Both the position numbers and the translations under genes were made by a program. From the NCBI GenBank assembly GCA_021927905.1, contig BLLK01000045.1, positions 2,108,001 to 2,172,000 on the forward strand: a stretch of 64,000 nt of DNA, written 5' to 3'. The stretch is from Chaetoceros tenuissimus. Its lineage: Eukaryota; Bacillariophyta; Thalassiosirophyceae; Chaetocerotales; Chaetocerotaceae. Positions 61,630-64,000 of the stretch are shown one piece after another; position 1 is the first letter of the stretch, and each line of letters begins with the position of its first letter. The notes under the pieces are model-generated. The model had not been told where the DNA came from. It searched no databases and was given only the letters and a program-made list of their open reading frames with translations.

Positions 61630-63303
61630 ATGTCACACAATGAATCTGATACAAAAAAGAAGCTAGAGAGACAAGTTCAACAACTTCAATCTGCAATCAA
61701 AGAATTACAATCTAACGGGGACACTATTTCCAGACCAAAACGTGACAGAAATCGCATTCACGTAAAGGAAGAATCTGATTTCATTGTTGAATTAAAACGT
61801 AAAAATGAGTTACTTGTTCAAGAATCAAAACGACTAAAGAACAAGCTGAAATCAGCTGCGATGACGGTTTGGAAGCTGAGGAATGAAATACAGAGTATGA
61901 AAGGACGGAAGACCCGGCTCAAATTGAATGAGAAAGGAGCTTGCAGTGTAGGAGTTGGCAGGGGAAGTGTGGATTTTGACGAAGAAAAAGATATCCAACA
62001 TTATCATAGAACGATTCGAGATCTAACTAACAAAATCCAACAACTGAGCATGGAAAACAAGAGACTACTTAGTGGTGATGATGAACAAGCAATAGGAGCA
62101 GACAATATAGTTTTCGCTCAAAAGAATCGAATACAAAGGATGGAAATTGAATATGCGACCCTCGAAGAAACATCACGTATCCAGCTACAAGTTCACCAAG
62201 AAGTGAGAGCGAAACTACAAGAATGTAATAATCATATCCAAGATCTCAAGAATGAGATTACTAGACTGAAGGCTGATTCTACACTTTCACTTCAATACAA
62301 GGAGGAATCGAAACAGTACAAGTTAGACATGGAGGAGTTGATTGAAGAGAACAATCGCCTAGAGACAAAACTAGCAAATATCATCGAACTTCCATTCTTT
62401 GACACTCCGGCAAAGGTTGAGCAGCCATCATTCCAAGAGCAGCTGGATAGAGAAGAGTTGGAAGGACTCAAAGCAGATATTGAGTTTTATAAAGAGAAGC
62501 TTCGAGAATCAACACAAGAAAATAAAAGTCTCGAAAGTAATCTATTTACTTCCCAACAAGAAAACAGACTAATGTCAGTAGTAATAGATGATTTGTATGA
62601 GCAATTAGATAGAGTAGAAGAGGAGTTGACAAACCTGCAAACAGCTAGTGTGACAAAGATACCATCCTGTAGTACTTGCACTCAAACTGAGCAGAATGCA
62701 GTATCCGAGAGCGCTGAAGAACATTCAAAGATGAGAAATTTTGTTCATGACATTATAAGGAATTTCATTGGAGATGCAAAAGAACAACAGAAGCTTTCCT
62801 TTTGTGAATCGAAGGAACAAAACTATTCTGATGATGATAGTAATATCGACAAAAGCGACTCTCAATCAATCATTGTAGATGCTGCTACTCGAAATGACAA
62901 TGCAAGCAACAAGGTATTTATTCTAACATTGAAAGTCATCAACGCTTCAATTGTAGGAGGAAATTCTTGCTCGAGATTCATTTTAGTTTTACACATTATG
63001 AATCTAGAACCTCTCATTTCTATAATTGAAAAAGGAACTAAGCAACCATGTATTTTACATACGCGAAATGTTATGAAGGAGAAATGGTTCACCACTAAAT
63101 TTGAGAAATCGGCAACTATATGTTTCGAGGTATTTGAGGTCTTCAATGGAACTTTCACGAAGATAGGCAATGCGTCTGTACCCCTGACAGAAATTGATTA
63201 TGTAAAATACGGAATGAAAACAATAAGGCTAGATCTTCTAGATAGAAAAGGCGATCAGCAGGGAAATATTACTTTAGAAATCTGTAGAGAAGAATTTATA
63301 TAA
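61630..63303 (+). CDS. Coiled-coil protein with C-terminal C2-like domain
   Basis: 557 aa from the ATG at 61630 (the preceding in-frame codons lack ATG), intronless. Residues about 10-370 form nearly continuous coiled coil broken near 95-115 and 255-275 (ELKRKNELLVQESKRLKNKL; DFYKEKLRE-type heptads). An acidic Ser/Asp spacer (about 395-425) leads to a beta-rich domain of ~135 aa with C2 layout: ILTLKVINASIVGG, then KWFTTKFEKSATICFEVFEV, then IGNASVPLTEI and IRLDLLD. The calcium-binding Asp cluster is not evident. Long coil plus C2 is an architecture seen in ciliary/centrosomal and membrane-tethering proteins; which applies here is not known. Confidence 0.65.
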   Translation: MSHNESDTKKKLERQVQQLQSAIKELQSNGDTISRPKRDRNRIHVKEESDFIVELKRKNELLVQESKRLKNKLKSAAMTVWKLRNEIQSMKGRKTRLKLNEKGACSVGVGRGSVDFDEEKDIQHYHRTIRDLTNKIQQLSMENKRLLSGDDEQAIGADNIVFAQKNRIQRMEIEYATLEETSRIQLQVHQEVRAKLQECNNHIQDLKNEITRLKADSTLSLQYKEESKQYKLDMEELIEENNRLETKLANIIELPFFDTPAKVEQPSFQEQLDREELEGLKADIEFYKEKLRESTQENKSLESNLFTSQQENRLMSVVIDDLYEQLDRVEEELTNLQTASVTKIPSCSTCTQTEQNAVSESAEEHSKMRNFVHDIIRNFIGDAKEQQKLSFCESKEQNYSDDDSNIDKSDSQSIIVDAATRNDNASNKVFILTLKVINASIVGGNSCSRFILVLHIMNLEPLISIIEKGTKQPCILHTRNVMKEKWFTTKFEKSATICFEVFEVFNGTFTKIGNASVPLTEIDYVKYGMKTIRLDLLDRKGDQQGNITLEICREEFI

Positions 63304-63316
63304 GACACACAAATTC

Positions 63317-64000
63317 TTAATGGAAATCACTTTCATCTAAAAACTCTGAAAACCAACTGGAAGAATCCAACATTGCAGCTTCCAAAATTTCAAGATCATT
63401 GTCATCCAGTAAGTCGTCTTCAAAATCACTTTCTGACAGTGCTTCGACTTCAGGATAATCATTATTCTCATTTGCAACGTCATTATCCGCTATCTCATCA
63501 CATTGGTATTCTTCAATCATTGGCTCTGCATCGTATTCGTATTCATACTCTTCAATCACTTCCTCATCATTACAACTCTCAAGTTCCACTAGTAATCTGG
63601 CAAAGTCAATGTCATCAAGGTCTTCATCAGTGTCGATTCTAGATAAAATTGTTGGTCTCGTCCTTGTAGTCTTTGTTACAACCTTCTTTTCCCTCCTTGT
63701 TACAGTAATTTTCTTCGAAGGCCGTTGATTGTCTATACGGCTGTAAACTGCTGGTAAAATAGAGCTGAAAAGAATTTCATTTACCAAAGCTTTTGTGATG
63801 GCACTATTTAAAAAAGCAGATACCAAAATGGTGTCTCGATGGTCAATACCAAAGGCAAAACGCGAATCTTGGATAGAGATGGGGGCATTCACATTTCTGC
63901 TTATTTCTTGTTTGGTTTGCTTCCTATTCACGGCAAATGTACTCTTGATCTTCCAAAGATCAAAGTATAAGGAGAACAGGTCGACCGTTTGCTCCAGCAA
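63317..64000 (-). CDS. Unknown acidic protein, N-terminus beyond the window
   Basis: The frame is open from the window edge (64000) to a stop at 63317, 227 codons, with no convincing start inside. The visible N-terminal part includes DSRFAFGIDHRDTILVSAFL and NSAITKALVNEILF, a helical region; then a basic stretch (KKITVTRREKKVV) and a very acidic C-terminal ~110 aa (EEYEYEYDAEPMIEEYQCDE). Its stop is 13 bp from the stop of the coiled-coil/C2 gene on the other strand. No family recognised. Confidence 0.6.
   Translation of the reverse strand: MLEQTVDLFSLYFDLWKIKSTFAVNRKQTKQEISRNVNAPISIQDSRFAFGIDHRDTILVSAFLNSAITKALVNEILFSSILPAVYSRIDNQRPSKKITVTRREKKVVTKTTRTRPTILSRIDTDEDLDDIDFARLLVELESCNDEEVIEEYEYEYDAEPMIEEYQCDEIADNDVANENNDYPEVEALSESDFEDDLLDDNDLEILEAAMLDSSSWFSEFLDESDFH

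Noticed and set aside
1-64000. Bacterial, organellar or viral origin; CRISPR arrays; tRNA or rRNA genes
   Set aside because: Spliceosomal introns and eukaryotic genes dominate. No spaced repeats of CRISPR type and no cloverleaf-type sequence with a TTCGA loop in a plausible context were seen by eye; a tRNAscan run would be decisive.

Overview
The window looks like nuclear DNA of a photosynthetic stramenopile, most likely a diatom (genus not determinable; an AT-rich centric diatom is a guess). The evidence is spliceosomal genes with about twenty short GT-AG introns (mostly 60-95 nt), a chlorophyll synthase and other proteins with an N-terminal signal peptide ending in an AFAP-like motif typical of red-lineage secondary plastids, and eukaryote-only proteins (CK2 beta, EMC3, UCHL5, UBE2J). 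Genes are dense and mostly arranged as alternating divergent and convergent pairs; some convergent neighbours are only 13-17 bp apart.

Layout. 1-2.1 kb: 5' part of CK2 beta and the gene for ER membrane complex subunit EMC3. 2.2-6.8 kb: a piggyBac-type DNA transposon (2193-5926) followed directly by a short internally deleted relative (5923-6779), both inserted in the divergent promoter between EMC3 and a UCHL5-type deubiquitinase. 8.4-23.9 kb: TPR protein, COX5B-like subunit, ankyrin/UBA protein, GT8 glycosyltransferase, plastid-type patatin phospholipase (iPLA2-gamma-like), and an endonuclease III (NTH) that stops just before its conserved C-terminal segment.

23.9-34.3 kb is the most unusual part: six genes without recognisable relatives, one of which carries a C-terminal HxD...H...R signature of 2-oxoglutarate/Fe(II) dioxygenases. 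Immediately after this block, at 34328-34585 and on the same strand as NTH, lies the missing NTH C-terminal segment. The simplest reading is that a roughly 10.5 kb block was inserted into, or rearranged within, an NTH gene; it could be an undescribed mobile element.

34.6-51.2 kb is housekeeping-rich: a thylakoid-lumen-type protein, UBE2J, a membrane protein, chlorophyll synthase, an acidic protein, organellar TsaD, a CCCH-zinc-finger/J-domain fusion, and a RecQ helicase with GRF zinc finger and HRDC domain. 51.7-60 kb holds a TRANK1-like SF1 helicase with IQ motifs, a chimeric coiled-coil/Cys-rich/double-AP2 protein, and a stray duplicate of the helicase C-terminus. 60-64 kb holds an A/C-rich odd ORF, a coiled-coil/C2-like protein and a gene cut by the window edge. 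No rRNA, tRNA or CRISPR was seen.
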